DNA of 64,000 nt from the NCBI RefSeq assembly GCF_000423625.1, contig NZ_AUII01000012.1:61756-125755 (forward strand), read 5' to 3'. Origin of the DNA: Pseudonocardia asaccharolytica DSM 44247 = NBRC 16224. GTDB taxonomy: Bacteria; Actinomycetota; Actinomycetes; Mycobacteriales; Pseudonocardiaceae. Below are positions 54,203-63,526 of this stretch, piece after piece (within the stretch, counting starts at the first letter, position 1; each line of letters begins with the position of its first letter). The position numbers and the translations under genes are program-made. Under the pieces are notes generated by a model that was not told where the DNA came from, did no database searches, and saw nothing but the letters and a program-made list of their open reading frames with translations.

Positions 54203-54250
54203 CCCTGTGAGGGCGTAACAGTGTTAGAACACTGTTACGCCCTCACAGGG
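54203..54250. terminator. Perfect 23-bp hairpin, sister of the aco-end hairpin
   Basis: Arms 54203-54225 and 54228-54250 pair exactly around an AG loop and share the core GCGTAACAGTGTT with 50689-50740. On the minus strand it begins CCCTGTGAG and contains the stop codon of the ABC permease. Confidence 0.88.
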
Positions 54251-55136
54251 TGTCCTTGCGGTGGAAGCGGTAGGCCGCAAGGGCGCCGAAGATCAGGGCG
54301 TAGCTGAGCGCGGCGAACACGCCCCGGGTCATCTCGCCCCAGTCGACCTGCTCGGCCAGCAGCGCCGACCAGGCGGTGGCGTCGTGCGTCGGCAACCAGT
54401 TGCGCAGGTCGCCCAGTGCGGTGATCTGGTCGAGGATCTGCGACACGATCGACACCGTCACCGCACCGCCGACCGCACCCAGCGGCGCGTCCGTGCTCAC
54501 CGACAGCAATAGCGCGAGCGCGGCGACCCAGCTCAGCTGCACGGCGACGTAGAGCGCGCCGAGCAGTACCCGGCCGGCGGCGGTGGCGAAGCCCAGTGAC
54601 TCCCCGGCGGGACTGACCAGATCTCCTGTTCCGTAGGCCAGACTCCCGACGATCAGTGACACCACCGGTAGCAGGAGAACCGCGGCCAGCGCCAGCAGCC
54701 CCGCCACGATCGCCTTCTGCCGCAACAGCCGGGTCCGCGGAATCGGCGCCGCGAGCAGATAGCGCAGGCTCGACCACGACGCCTCGGAGGCAACGGTGTC
54801 GCCGAAGAACAGCGCGACCACCACGACGAGCAGGAAGCCCGACGAGGCGAACAGGGCGAACACGGCGAAGTTCGGCGCGCTCTGCTTGGCCAGGTCGACG
54901 AAGTTGAACGATCCGCCGGGCGGCCCCTCGGAGGCCAGGCTGAAGGCCACCCAGAGGATCACCGGCAGCAGCGCCATCAGGGCGAATGTCACGCTGGTGC
55001 GGCGGCGGCGCAGCTGGCGGACCAGCTCGACGCGCACCGGCAGGGTCCGCTCCGGGCGGTAGGACGGGCGGGACGCGGCCGAGCCCGCGGCAAAGGTGCC
55101 CACGTGTCCCCGGTGGGTGGGAGGCGAGTCGCTCAC
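54243..55136 (-). CDS. ABC transporter permease (ABC-2 type)
   Basis: This 297-residue membrane protein has six helices of ABC-2 type (SVTFALMALLPVILWVAFSL, GFLLVVVVALFFGDTVASEASWSSLRYLL, LALAAVLLLPVVSLIVGSL). It is the natural partner of the ATPase encoded just upstream, whose stop it overlaps by four bases (GTG 55136). The exported substrate is unknown. The last codons CTG TGA lie inside a hairpin. Confidence 0.86.
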   Translation of the reverse strand: MSDSPPTHRGHVGTFAAGSAASRPSYRPERTLPVRVELVRQLRRRRTSVTFALMALLPVILWVAFSLASEGPPGGSFNFVDLAKQSAPNFAVFALFASSGFLLVVVVALFFGDTVASEASWSSLRYLLAAPIPRTRLLRQKAIVAGLLALAAVLLLPVVSLIVGSLAYGTGDLVSPAGESLGFATAAGRVLLGALYVAVQLSWVAALALLLSVSTDAPLGAVGGAVTVSIVSQILDQITALGDLRNWLPTHDATAWSALLAEQVDWGEMTRGVFAALSYALIFGALAAYRFHRKDTL

Positions 55137-57919
55137 GGTGCGGTGTCCTCTCCGACCAGTTGCAGGAAGGCGTCCTCGAGGCGACGCCGTGGGCCCGCGG
55201 ACTGCACGTCGATCCCGGCGGTGACCAGCGCCCGCACCACCGATGCGCGGGGGGCGCCGTTGAGCTCGGCGTGCACGAGCGTCCCGTCGACAGCGACGTC
55301 GCGGACCCCCTCCAGCGCGGCGATGACCGCGGCCGCCCGCTGCGGGGCGTCGACGGTGAAGCTGGCCGCGCCGCCCCCGGCGATGATCTCCTCGACTGTC
55401 CCGGCGGCCACCACCCTGCCGTGGTGCATGACGACGACGTGCGTGCACGTCTGCTCGACCTCGGCCAGCAGGTGGCTGGAGACCAGGACGGTGCGCCCGG
55501 CCGCGGCATAGCGGCGCAGCACCTCCCGCATCGCGTGGATCTGGGGCGGGTCGAGCCCGTTGGTCGGTTCGTCGAGCACCAGCAGCTCCGGCAATCCGAG
55601 CATCGCCTGCGCGATCGCCAACCGCTGCCGCATCCCCTGGCTGTAGGTGCCGACCCTGCGGTGCACCGAATCGCCGAGCCCGGCGATCTCCAACGCCTCC
55701 TGAAGCCGCGCCTCGGCGGCGGGCCGCCCGGTCGCGGCCCAGTACAGCCGGAGGTTCTCATGGCCGGACAGATGCGGCAGGAACCCCGGCCCCTCCACGA
55801 ACGCGCCGATCCGGGCCAGCACCGGGGCCCCGGGCCCGATCGGCTCGCCGAACGCGCGGATCGCGCCCGCCGACGGACGGACCAGCCCCATCAGCATCCG
55901 CAGCGCGGTGGTCTTGCCGGCGCCGTTGGGTCCCAGCAGGCCGAGGACCATGCCCCGCTCGACGGAGAACGACACGTCCGACACCGCGGTGACCCCGCCC
56001 CGGTAGGTCTTGGCGAGCCCGGTGATCTCCAGCGGCAGGTCGGGGTCGCCCGTGACGCGGGTGGGACGGCGCCGCCGGCGGATCCACCCCGCGACGCCGG
56101 CGCCCAGCGCGATCGCCAGCACGACACCGATACCGATGACGTAGCCGATCGGGACGGTGTTCGCCGTGACGGCGCGGCCGGGCACCACGGGAACGCTCAG
56201 CGCGCCGTCGAGCTCGATCCGCCAGACCGCCGGATCGTCCGGCGACGCGTAGCCCTGGTCGGTCGTGCCGATGGACACGACGATCCGGTCGCCCGCCCGC
56301 ACCGGGGCGACCACCCCCGGCAGGGTGATGGTGACCCGGGCGGGCGAGCCGTCCGCGGGCACCGGTATCCGCATCGGGGCGACCGCGCCGCCCAGCAGCG
56401 TGCGCCTGCCGTCGGCGGAGACCGTGGAGACCCGGCCGAACAGCACGGCCTCGTCCGCGCCGGGCTGGCCCGGGACCCGGGAGACGGTCAGCTCGGCACG
56501 CGGGGCGCCCACGATCGTCACGGGCGCGGGCAGCGGCTCGCTGCGGAACCGGGCAGACTGTCCGGGGATCTCCGAGGTCACCGCCGCCAGCCTGCCGCCG
56601 AGGTCGCCCAGCTGCCCGCCCACTCCGGGCAGGGCCGTGATCGCGGCCGGGCTGCCGGCCGCCGGATGCACCACCGGCTGCGGCGGACCGGCCAGCGCGA
56701 TCGACTCCGTCGGCACCGGGGGCGCACCGGGCAGGCCGGGATACCCCTCGGCGACAACGGTGCGCTCGGTCGGGGTGTCCCGGTTCGTGCGCAGCTCGCT
56801 GCGCACGGCGTAGGCGAAGCCCGCGCCGGGAGCGTCACCCCGGCCGGCCAGGTAGTGGTCGAACCAGTCGGCGATCTCGGCGCGCACGGCGTCGCCGGGG
56901 GCCTCGCCGTCGTGGCCACCGGCGTACCAGACGACCCGGACGGTGCCGCCCGCGGCCGCGATCTGCCGCGCGTTGGCGTCGGCATGGTCGAGACCGAACA
57001 GGGTGTCGCGCTCGCCCTGCACGATGAGGGTCGGGGCCGTGATCCGGTCGGTCACCGAGGCCGGTGACGATCGGCGCAGCAGCTCCGCGGTGGCCGGGGA
57101 GAGCAGGCCCGTCGTCGCCGCCTCGGTATAGGCCGCGCAGATCTGCGCGGTGAACCGCCCGCAGGTCAACGGGGTGGCGTCGGCGCCTGCTGCCCGGCCG
57201 GCCGGGGAACCGGTGGCGCCCTGGGCGAAGAAGAAGCCCGCCCAGCCGCGCTTGAACACCCCGTCCGGGCCGAACGTCCCGCGGGCCGGGGTGTCCACCG
57301 GCGGTGCGGTCGCCGCGGCGGCCTCGGGGAACAGCGCCTGGCCCAGGTCGTTCCAGGTGATGACGGGGGCGAGCGCGTCGATGCGCCGGTCGTACCCGGC
57401 GAGCAGCAGCGACAGCGCCCCGCCGTAGGAGCCGCCGGTGACGCCGACACGCGGGTCACCAGGCCCGTCCCGCACCACCTCCGGCCGCGTGCTCAGCCAG
57501 TCGACGAGCTGCCGGGCGTCGGCGACCTCGTGGTCGGGGGAGTCCAGCGCGATCCGCCCGGTGCTGGCCCCGAACCCGCGGGCCGTCCAGGCCAGCACGA
57601 CGAACCCGCGGGCGGCGAGGTCGCGGGCGTCGGCGTCCACCGAGGTCTTGTCGCCGCCGAAGCCGTGCGCCACCAGGACGGCGGGGGCGGGTGTCGTCTC
57701 GGGCAGATAGAGCGTCGTGTCGAGGCTGACCGGCCCCGGTGCCTCCGGCCCGCCGCGAACCTGGATCCGCTGCTCGCTGGTGCGGACCGCGGCGGCTGCA
57801 TCCCGGTCGCCGGCGAGCCCCGGGAGCCCGGTGAGCGCGGCGGCGCCGGCGGCGAGCAGCGCGAGCGCGAGGACGGCGACGAGCACGCGCGGGAACCGGG
57901 GCAGTCGGGGCACTCGCAT
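55133..57919 (-). CDS. Extracellular S15-like hydrolase fused through a membrane helix to an ABC ATPase
   Basis: This 928-residue fusion starts with a membrane helix at about 10-30. A CocE/X-Pro-peptidase-like hydrolase follows, with S164 (GGSYGG), D305 (GERDTLF) and H336 (GGHDGE) and a C-terminal beta-sandwich to about 585. A second membrane helix lies at about 588-612. The last 300 residues are an ABC ATPase with Walker A GPNGAGKT at 663-670, signature YSQGMRQRLAIA and Walker B LLVLDEPTNGLD. The hydrolase therefore sits outside and the ATPase inside. It works with the next gene's permease. TAACGT lies seven bases before GTG 57913, so start V3 is an alternative to ATG 57919. Confidence 0.88.
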   Translation of the reverse strand: MRVPRLPRFPRVLVAVLALALLAAGAAALTGLPGLAGDRDAAAAVRTSEQRIQVRGGPEAPGPVSLDTTLYLPETTPAPAVLVAHGFGGDKTSVDADARDLAARGFVVLAWTARGFGASTGRIALDSPDHEVADARQLVDWLSTRPEVVRDGPGDPRVGVTGGSYGGALSLLLAGYDRRIDALAPVITWNDLGQALFPEAAAATAPPVDTPARGTFGPDGVFKRGWAGFFFAQGATGSPAGRAAGADATPLTCGRFTAQICAAYTEAATTGLLSPATAELLRRSSPASVTDRITAPTLIVQGERDTLFGLDHADANARQIAAAGGTVRVVWYAGGHDGEAPGDAVRAEIADWFDHYLAGRGDAPGAGFAYAVRSELRTNRDTPTERTVVAEGYPGLPGAPPVPTESIALAGPPQPVVHPAAGSPAAITALPGVGGQLGDLGGRLAAVTSEIPGQSARFRSEPLPAPVTIVGAPRAELTVSRVPGQPGADEAVLFGRVSTVSADGRRTLLGGAVAPMRIPVPADGSPARVTITLPGVVAPVRAGDRIVVSIGTTDQGYASPDDPAVWRIELDGALSVPVVPGRAVTANTVPIGYVIGIGVVLAIALGAGVAGWIRRRRRPTRVTGDPDLPLEITGLAKTYRGGVTAVSDVSFSVERGMVLGLLGPNGAGKTTALRMLMGLVRPSAGAIRAFGEPIGPGAPVLARIGAFVEGPGFLPHLSGHENLRLYWAATGRPAAEARLQEALEIAGLGDSVHRRVGTYSQGMRQRLAIAQAMLGLPELLVLDEPTNGLDPPQIHAMREVLRRYAAAGRTVLVSSHLLAEVEQTCTHVVVMHHGRVVAAGTVEEIIAGGGAASFTVDAPQRAAAVIAALEGVRDVAVDGTLVHAELNGAPRASVVRALVTAGIDVQSAGPRRRLEDAFLQLVGEDTAP

Positions 57920-58047
57920 GACGTTAGGCGAGTCGGTGTGCGGTCCGGCCGGGCCACCCTCAGTGAGCTCTCAGGGTGCCCCGCGGCCGGAGACCTCGAC
58001 CACCCTGGGTGGCGGGTTCCCCGCACCGGGGTGCAGACTCGGGGACT

Positions 58048-58172
58048 GCACCGCAGGGGAGTATCCCGCTCGTGGTGGCATCGTCAGCACGGAGCCCGGC
58101 CGACAGCGGTTCGGGAGCCCGGTGCCATCGGTCGCGACGCTCGCACAGAGCGGATCGACGGGAGAGACCTCG
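58048..58172 (+). ncRNA. Probable yybP-ykoY (manganese) riboswitch upstream of terC
   Basis: The leader contains GCAGGGGAGTATCCCG at about 58053-58068, the conserved L1-type signature (GGGGAGUA) of yybP-ykoY. It then has GGCATCGTCAGCACGGAGCC and ends in GGGAGAGACCT at about 58160-58170, the conserved 3' strand. These riboswitches bind Mn2+ and often precede TerC-type genes. The coordinates are approximate, and no covariance search was possible. Confidence 0.75.
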
Positions 58173-58211
58173 GGCTGCTTCACGCTGCCCGAGACCCCGG
58201 AGGCCCACCTC

Positions 58212-59234
58212 ATGACAGTGCCCGCCTGGCTCTGGTTCGCCACCATCGGCGGCCTGGTCGCCATCATCCTGGCCGACCTCTTCCTCGTCGATCACAAACC
58301 GCATGCGGTCACCGTTCCCGAGGCCACCCGATGGGTGCTGTTCTATGTCGCGCTCGCCATGGTGTTCGGGGCGGGCCTGTGGCTGTTCGCCGGCGGGACC
58401 TATGCCGGGGAGTTCTTCGCCGGCTACATCACCGAATACTCGCTGTCGGTCGACAACCTGTTCGTCTTCGTCATCATCATGGCGACGTTCAAGGTGCCGG
58501 CGATCCACCAGCACCGAGTGCTGCTGATCGGCATCGTGATCGCACTGATCATGCGCGGCATCTTCATCGCGATCGGGGCCGCGGCCATCGCCCGGTTCAG
58601 CTGGGTCTTCTACGTCTTCGCCGCCGTGCTCATCTACACCGCGGTCAACCTGGCCCGGCAGGGCACCGCGCACGACGAGGAGTACACCGAGAACCGGGTG
58701 CTGCGGCTGCTGCGCCGGATGGTGCCGGTGACCGAGGACTACCACGGCGCGAAGTCGTTCGTGAAGATCGACGGCAAGCGCTGGGCCACTCCGATGATCA
58801 TCGTGATGCTGGCGATCGGCTCGACCGACCTGCTGTTCGCGCTCGACTCCATCCCGGCGATCTTCGGCCTGACCCAGGAGGCCTACCTGGTTTTCACGGC
58901 CAACGCGTTCGCGCTGATGGGGCTGCGCCAGCTGTACTTCCTGCTCGGCGGGCTGCTGGAGCGGCTGATCTACCTGTCCTACGGGCTGGCGATCCTCCTG
59001 GCCTTCATCGGTGTCAAGCTGGTGCTGCACGCGCTGCACGAAAACTCGCTGCCGTTCATCAACGGCGGCCGGCCGGTGCCGGTACCCGAGGTGGACATCG
59101 TCGTGTCGCTGAGCGTGATCGTCGGCGTGCTGATCATCACGACCATCGCCAGCCTGATCAAGGCCCGGCGCGGCCTCCCGGCGCGGACCGACGCCGACCG
59201 GCCCGGCGCCCGGGCGTCCGAAGGGCGCGGCTGA
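58212..59234 (+). CDS. TerC-family integral membrane protein (probable Mn2+ exporter)
   Basis: This 340-residue protein has about eight helices and the TerC signatures GYITEYSLSVDNLFVFV and IGSTDLLFALDSIPAI, whose acidic residues lie in the membrane. TerC proteins are implicated in manganese efflux and metal supply to secreted enzymes. ATG 58212 lies about 40 bases after the riboswitch-like leader, which fits metal-dependent control. Confidence 0.92.
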   Translation: MTVPAWLWFATIGGLVAIILADLFLVDHKPHAVTVPEATRWVLFYVALAMVFGAGLWLFAGGTYAGEFFAGYITEYSLSVDNLFVFVIIMATFKVPAIHQHRVLLIGIVIALIMRGIFIAIGAAAIARFSWVFYVFAAVLIYTAVNLARQGTAHDEEYTENRVLRLLRRMVPVTEDYHGAKSFVKIDGKRWATPMIIVMLAIGSTDLLFALDSIPAIFGLTQEAYLVFTANAFALMGLRQLYFLLGGLLERLIYLSYGLAILLAFIGVKLVLHALHENSLPFINGGRPVPVPEVDIVVSLSVIVGVLIITTIASLIKARRGLPARTDADRPGARASEGRG

Positions 59235-59252
59235 GCCCGCCCGCGGGGGCTC
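59233..59252. terminator. Small hairpin between convergent terC and FKBP genes
   Basis: GAGCCC and GGGCTC pair around a GC-rich centre right after the terC stop. Possible bidirectional terminator. Confidence 0.45.
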
Positions 59253-59261
59253 GGCCAAGCG

Positions 59262-59636
59262 TCACTGCACGTCGAGCAGGTCCACAACGAAGATCAAGGT
59301 CTCGCCGCCCTTGATCACGCCACCCGCGCCGCGGTCGCCGTATCCCAGCTGCGGCGGGATCACCAGCCGGCGCCGCCCGCCGACCCGCATGCCCGACACC
59401 CCGCGGTCCCAGCCCGCGATCACCCGTCCGGCGCCGAGCGGGAACTGCAACGGCTGGCCGCGGTTCCAGGACGCGTCGAACTCCTCGCCGGTGGAATGCG
59501 CGACGCCCACGTAGTGCACGCTCACGGTGGAGCCCGGGGTGGCCTCGACGCCGTCACCGAGCTGGATGTCCTCGGTGACGAGGTCGGTGGGGGCGGGGCC
59601 GTCCACCGGATCGATCACGGGTCGCTGCAGCGCCAC
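59262..59636 (-). CDS. FKBP-type peptidyl-prolyl cis-trans isomerase
   Basis: This 124-residue enzyme is a single FKBP domain (VSVHYVGVAHSTGEEFDASW, GAGRVIAGWDRGVSGMRVGGRRRLVIPP, YGDRGAGGVIKGGETLIFVVDLL) that speeds proline isomerisation. GTG 59636 gives the usual short start (VALQRPVID) and has AGGAG seven bases upstream. The longer frame to 59756 has no family support. Confidence 0.93.
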   Translation of the reverse strand: MALQRPVIDPVDGPAPTDLVTEDIQLGDGVEATPGSTVSVHYVGVAHSTGEEFDASWNRGQPLQFPLGAGRVIAGWDRGVSGMRVGGRRRLVIPPQLGYGDRGAGGVIKGGETLIFVVDLLDVQ

Positions 59637-59724
59637 GGGTGTGCTCCTCACATATCGGGGCCTCACAGGGTGCCAGAGGACATCGGGGGTCGCGGGTTCG
59701 GCCGGGCCGACAGAGACTGGAGCG

Positions 59725-59763
59725 ATGACCGAACTGCTCATCGGCGGCTCGGGCATCGGGTGA
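59725..59763 (+). CDS. 12-codon upstream frame before the DHA2 transporter gene
   Basis: ATG 59725, preceded by GGAGCG, opens a short frame (MTELLIGGSGIG) that stops three bases before the transporter GTG. It could be a leader peptide coupling translation to the exporter. Too short for certainty. Confidence 0.3.
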   Translation: MTELLIGGSGIG

Positions 59764-59766
59764 GTC

Positions 59767-61245
59767 GTGGCGAACCCGGTGGCGGCCGAGGCCTACGTCG
59801 CGGATCCGAGGCGTTGGCGGGCGTTGAGCGTCACGCTCGTTGCGGGGTTCATGACCCTGCTCGACGTGAGCATCGTCTCGGTCGCGCTTCCGTCGATGCA
59901 GCGCAGCCTGGGGGTGAGCCCGGCCGAGGCGCAGTGGGTGATCTCGGGTTACGCGCTGACCTTCGGCCTGACCCTCGTCCCCGCCGGGCGGCTGGGCGAC
60001 GCGCTGGGCCGGCGCCGGATGTTCCAGTTCGCGCTCGGCGGGTTCGTGCTGTGCAGCGCGCTCGCCGGCGCCGCCCCGACCGCGGTGCTGCTCATCGTCG
60101 CGCGGCTGGCCCAGGGACTCGCGGCGGGCGCACTCGCGCCACAGAACTCCGGCCTGATCCAGGACCTGTTCCGCGGCGGTGAGCGCGGCCGCGCCTTCGG
60201 CCTGTTCGGCGGGACGGTCGGGGTGTCCACGGCGGTGGGTCCGGTCGCGGGCGGGCTCATCCTCGCCGCCGCGGGCGAGCCCGACGGATGGCGGTGGATC
60301 TTCTTCATCAACGTCCCGATCGGGGTGCTCGCCCTGCTGCTCGCCGCGCGGTGGCTACCCGGCCCGCCCGCACACGCCCGGCGGGGGAGTCTCGACGTCG
60401 TGGGCGCCGGGCTGCTGGGCGGCGCCGTGTTCGCCGTGATGCTGCCGCTGGTGGAGGCCTACGCCGGCGGCCTGGCCAGGCTGTGGTGGCTGTTTCCGGT
60501 GGGCGCGGCGCTCGCGGCGGCGTTCCTGGCCTGGGAGCGCCGGATGACCCGCCGCGGCCGGGCACCGCTGCTGGACCTGCGGCTGCTCACCGACACACCC
60601 GGCTACTCCTCGGGGGTCGCGCTCGGGATGACCTATTTCGTCGGGTTCAGCGGCATCTGGCTGGTGTTCGCGCTCTTCTTCCAGATCGGGCTCGGCTACA
60701 CCCCGCTGCAGTCCGGCCTGGTCGTGACGCCGTTCGCGCTCGGCTCGGCGGTGTCCTCGACGCTGGGCGGGCGGCTGGTCGAACGGTTCGGCCGCCGGCT
60801 CACCGTGCTCGGGCTGGCGGGGGTGCTCGTCGGGCTCGGCACGACCGCGGTCGTGCTCGCGTTGGTCCCGCCGTCGGTCGCCGGGCCCGCGATGATCGCG
60901 CCGATCCTGCTGGCCGGGATCGGCGGGGGGCTGGTGATCTCCCCGAACGTGACGATGACGCTGCGGTGCGTCCCGGTGCGGATGGCCGGGTCGGCGGGTG
61001 GCGCGCTGCAGACCGCGCAACGCATCGGCGCGGCGATCGGCACGGCCGCGCTCGCCGGGATCTTCTACGCCGTCCTCAACGCCACCGGCCGCCACTACCA
61101 GCGGGGGGTGGGCATCGCGCTCGGCGTCGCGGTCGCGATGATGCTGGTCGCGTTCGCCATCGCGATCCTGGAATGGCGGGCGGGCTCCGGGCGCCCCGCC
61201 GCGGGCGAGGGGCCCGAGCCGACCGCGGCGGACACCTACCCCTGA
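59767..61245 (+). CDS. DHA2-family (EmrB/QacA) multidrug exporter
   Basis: This 492-residue protein has about fourteen helices. Motif A-like GRLGDALGRRRMF, motif C-like GPVAGGLILAAAG and the start TLVAGFMTLLDVSIVSVALPSMQ are those of DHA2 drug/proton antiporters. The start GTG 59767 has no strong ribosome site and may depend on the 12-codon upstream frame. It converges on the S9 peptidase gene. Confidence 0.9.
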   Translation: MANPVAAEAYVADPRRWRALSVTLVAGFMTLLDVSIVSVALPSMQRSLGVSPAEAQWVISGYALTFGLTLVPAGRLGDALGRRRMFQFALGGFVLCSALAGAAPTAVLLIVARLAQGLAAGALAPQNSGLIQDLFRGGERGRAFGLFGGTVGVSTAVGPVAGGLILAAAGEPDGWRWIFFINVPIGVLALLLAARWLPGPPAHARRGSLDVVGAGLLGGAVFAVMLPLVEAYAGGLARLWWLFPVGAALAAAFLAWERRMTRRGRAPLLDLRLLTDTPGYSSGVALGMTYFVGFSGIWLVFALFFQIGLGYTPLQSGLVVTPFALGSAVSSTLGGRLVERFGRRLTVLGLAGVLVGLGTTAVVLALVPPSVAGPAMIAPILLAGIGGGLVISPNVTMTLRCVPVRMAGSAGGALQTAQRIGAAIGTAALAGIFYAVLNATGRHYQRGVGIALGVAVAMMLVAFAIAILEWRAGSGRPAAGEGPEPTAADTYP

Positions 61246-61253
61246 GCAGCCGG

Positions 61254-63353
61254 TCAGCCCGGCCGGGGCACATCCAGCGCGGCGCGCAGGAACTCGACCT
61301 GCAACACCAGCAGGTTCTCCGCGACGACCTCCTGCGGGGTCATATGGGTCACCCCGGACAGCGGCAGCACGCTGTGCGGGCGGCCCGCGGCCAGCAGCGC
61401 CGAGGACAGCCGCAGGGTGTGCGCGGCGACCACGTTGTCATCGGCCAGCCCGTGCACCAGCAGCAGCGGCCGGTGCGGGGTCCGGGCCGCGGCGACGTCG
61501 GCGAACAGCGACGAACGCTCGTAGGCCTGCGGATCGGCGTCCGGGTGGCCCAGATAGCGCTCGGTGTAGTGGGTGTCGTAGAGGCGCCAGTCGGTGACCG
61601 GCGCGCCCGCGACGGCGGCGTGGAACACGTCCGGGCGGCGCAGCACTGCCAGCGCGGCCAGGAACCCGCCGAACGACCAGCCGCGGATGCCGACGCGGGA
61701 CAGGTCCAGATCAGGGTGGCGGGCGGCGACGGCGTGCAGCGCGTCGATCTGGTCGTCGAGCACCGGTCCGGCGAGGTCGCCGTGCACGGCCCGCTCGAAC
61801 GCCGGGCCGCGTCCCGGCGTGCCGCGCCCGTCGACCACGACCACGGCGAAACCCTGCTCGGCGAACCACTGGCTGGTCAGGTGCGCGTTGCGGGCGGCGA
61901 GCACGCGTTGGGCGTGCGGGCCGCCGTAGGGGTCCATGAGCACGGGCAGCCGCTGACCGGGCCGGTGCCACGACGGCAGCAGCACCGCGGTGCGCAGGTC
62001 CCGCTCGCCCGCCGTGACGATCTCCAGCCGCGGTTCCAGCCCGGTGGGCTCGGCGAACGAGGCGATCGTGAACTCGGCGCCGTCGGCGCGCCGGACCCGG
62101 GTGATGGCGCCGTCGGTGCCCAGGTCGGCGCGGGTGACCAGGAGCGTGCCGCCGGCGAGCCGCCCGCCGTACACCCCGGGGTCGGGGGTCAACGCGGTCA
62201 GCCCGGCGTCGGGCGACCAGCTCCACAGGCCGATCGAGGTCGGGTCCTGCGAGGCGCGCAGCAGCAGCGTGTCATGGTCGACGTCCAGCAGCTCGCGGAC
62301 CTGCAACGACGGCGGCGTGATCGGCTCGCCGTCGACGACGAGCCGGCACGCGTCCGCGTCGGTGGCCGTCCAGACCAGCTCACCGCCGGGCAGGTGCGCG
62401 GGGACCCCGGGCACGATGTCGACCCACTGATCATCGGTGGCGGCGGTGACCTCGGTGGTGGCCCCGGACACGGTGTCGACCCGCAGCACCCGCAGCGCCC
62501 GCTGGTCGCGGGGCTGCACGGTCACGAACAGCCCGGTGGCGTCCCACATGGCGGCCACGACGTACTCGTCGGCCGCGGTGTCCCGGGCGACGGGGACGCG
62601 GCCGCCGTCGAGACCGATCAGATGCAGGGTCACCGCGGCGTTCGGGGTCCCGGCCGCCGGATAGGCGACGGGGGTGGGCTCGTGCTCCGGGTTGGCCGGG
62701 TCGGCGATGTGCCATCGCCGCACCGGCGCCTCGTCGACCCTGGCGACGAGCAGCCGGTCGCCCTCGGGGGACCACCAGTAGCCGCGCATCCGGCCCATCT
62801 CCTCGGCCGCGATGAAGTCGGCCAGCCCCCAGGTCACGTCGTCGCCGTCGGGTTCGACGAGGGTCGTGGTGAACCGGGGGGCGAGCTCGTGCACGTGCAG
62901 CGCCCCGCCGGCGACGAAGGCGACGCGCTGGCCGAGCGGGTCGGGTCGCGGGTCGATCACCCCACCGGGCGTCTCGATCTGGCGCGGGCTCAGCCCGGCC
63001 GCGAAGTCGGCGACGTAGAGCTGCCCGGACAGGGTGAATGCGGCCATGGTGACCGCCCGGTCGGAGTGGTAGCCGACGATTCCGCCCGCCTGCTCGCGAC
63101 TGCGCTCCCGGCGGGCCCGTTCCGCGGGCGGCAGGTCCTCCTCGGCACCGGACTCCAGGTCGCGCGGGTCGGCGACGAGGCGCTCCTCGCCGGTGTCCAG
63201 CTCGAGCGTCCACAGGCAGGTGACCGGGTCGGTGCCGGTCTTGCTGCGCAGGAACACGACGCGTCCCCCGTCGGGGGAGAGGGTCGCGCCGCGCGGCGCG
63301 CCGAGGGTGAACCGCCGGGTGCGGGCCTGCCGGCGGGGAAAGCTGTCCGTCAC
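61254..63353 (-). CDS. S9-family prolyl oligopeptidase / dipeptidyl-peptidase IV-like
   Basis: This 699-residue serine peptidase has an N-terminal beta-propeller (DPP IV type) and a C-terminal alpha/beta-hydrolase domain with S560 (GWSFGG), an Asp in GLADDNV and a His in SGVTHM. DPYGGPHAQRV is the typical lead-in to the catalytic domain. It lacks a signal peptide, so it is probably cytoplasmic. GTG 63353 is used because CAGACT lies seven bases upstream, and upstream codons have no family support. Confidence 0.9.
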   Translation of the reverse strand: MTDSFPRRQARTRRFTLGAPRGATLSPDGGRVVFLRSKTGTDPVTCLWTLELDTGEERLVADPRDLESGAEEDLPPAERARRERSREQAGGIVGYHSDRAVTMAAFTLSGQLYVADFAAGLSPRQIETPGGVIDPRPDPLGQRVAFVAGGALHVHELAPRFTTTLVEPDGDDVTWGLADFIAAEEMGRMRGYWWSPEGDRLLVARVDEAPVRRWHIADPANPEHEPTPVAYPAAGTPNAAVTLHLIGLDGGRVPVARDTAADEYVVAAMWDATGLFVTVQPRDQRALRVLRVDTVSGATTEVTAATDDQWVDIVPGVPAHLPGGELVWTATDADACRLVVDGEPITPPSLQVRELLDVDHDTLLLRASQDPTSIGLWSWSPDAGLTALTPDPGVYGGRLAGGTLLVTRADLGTDGAITRVRRADGAEFTIASFAEPTGLEPRLEIVTAGERDLRTAVLLPSWHRPGQRLPVLMDPYGGPHAQRVLAARNAHLTSQWFAEQGFAVVVVDGRGTPGRGPAFERAVHGDLAGPVLDDQIDALHAVAARHPDLDLSRVGIRGWSFGGFLAALAVLRRPDVFHAAVAGAPVTDWRLYDTHYTERYLGHPDADPQAYERSSLFADVAAARTPHRPLLLVHGLADDNVVAAHTLRLSSALLAAGRPHSVLPLSGVTHMTPQEVVAENLLVLQVEFLRAALDVPRPG

Positions 63354-63526
63354 GGTGATCAGTCTGCCGCGCCCGGCACCCGCGGGTCCCGCGCCCCGAG
63401 ACCTCACGCCGTTATCGCTCACGCAGCGCGAGCTGGATACTCCCACGCCACTCTCACGGGACTTCTTCCTGCGCTCGGGCCGGTTAAGATCATCACCGCA
63501 TCCGGATCTCTGAGGGGAAGAGATGC

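Noticed and set aside
59661..59672. Third copy of the stop-codon hairpin near the FKBP gene
   Set aside because: Only CCTCACAGGGTG is shared. The TAACAGTGTT core and the second arm are absent.
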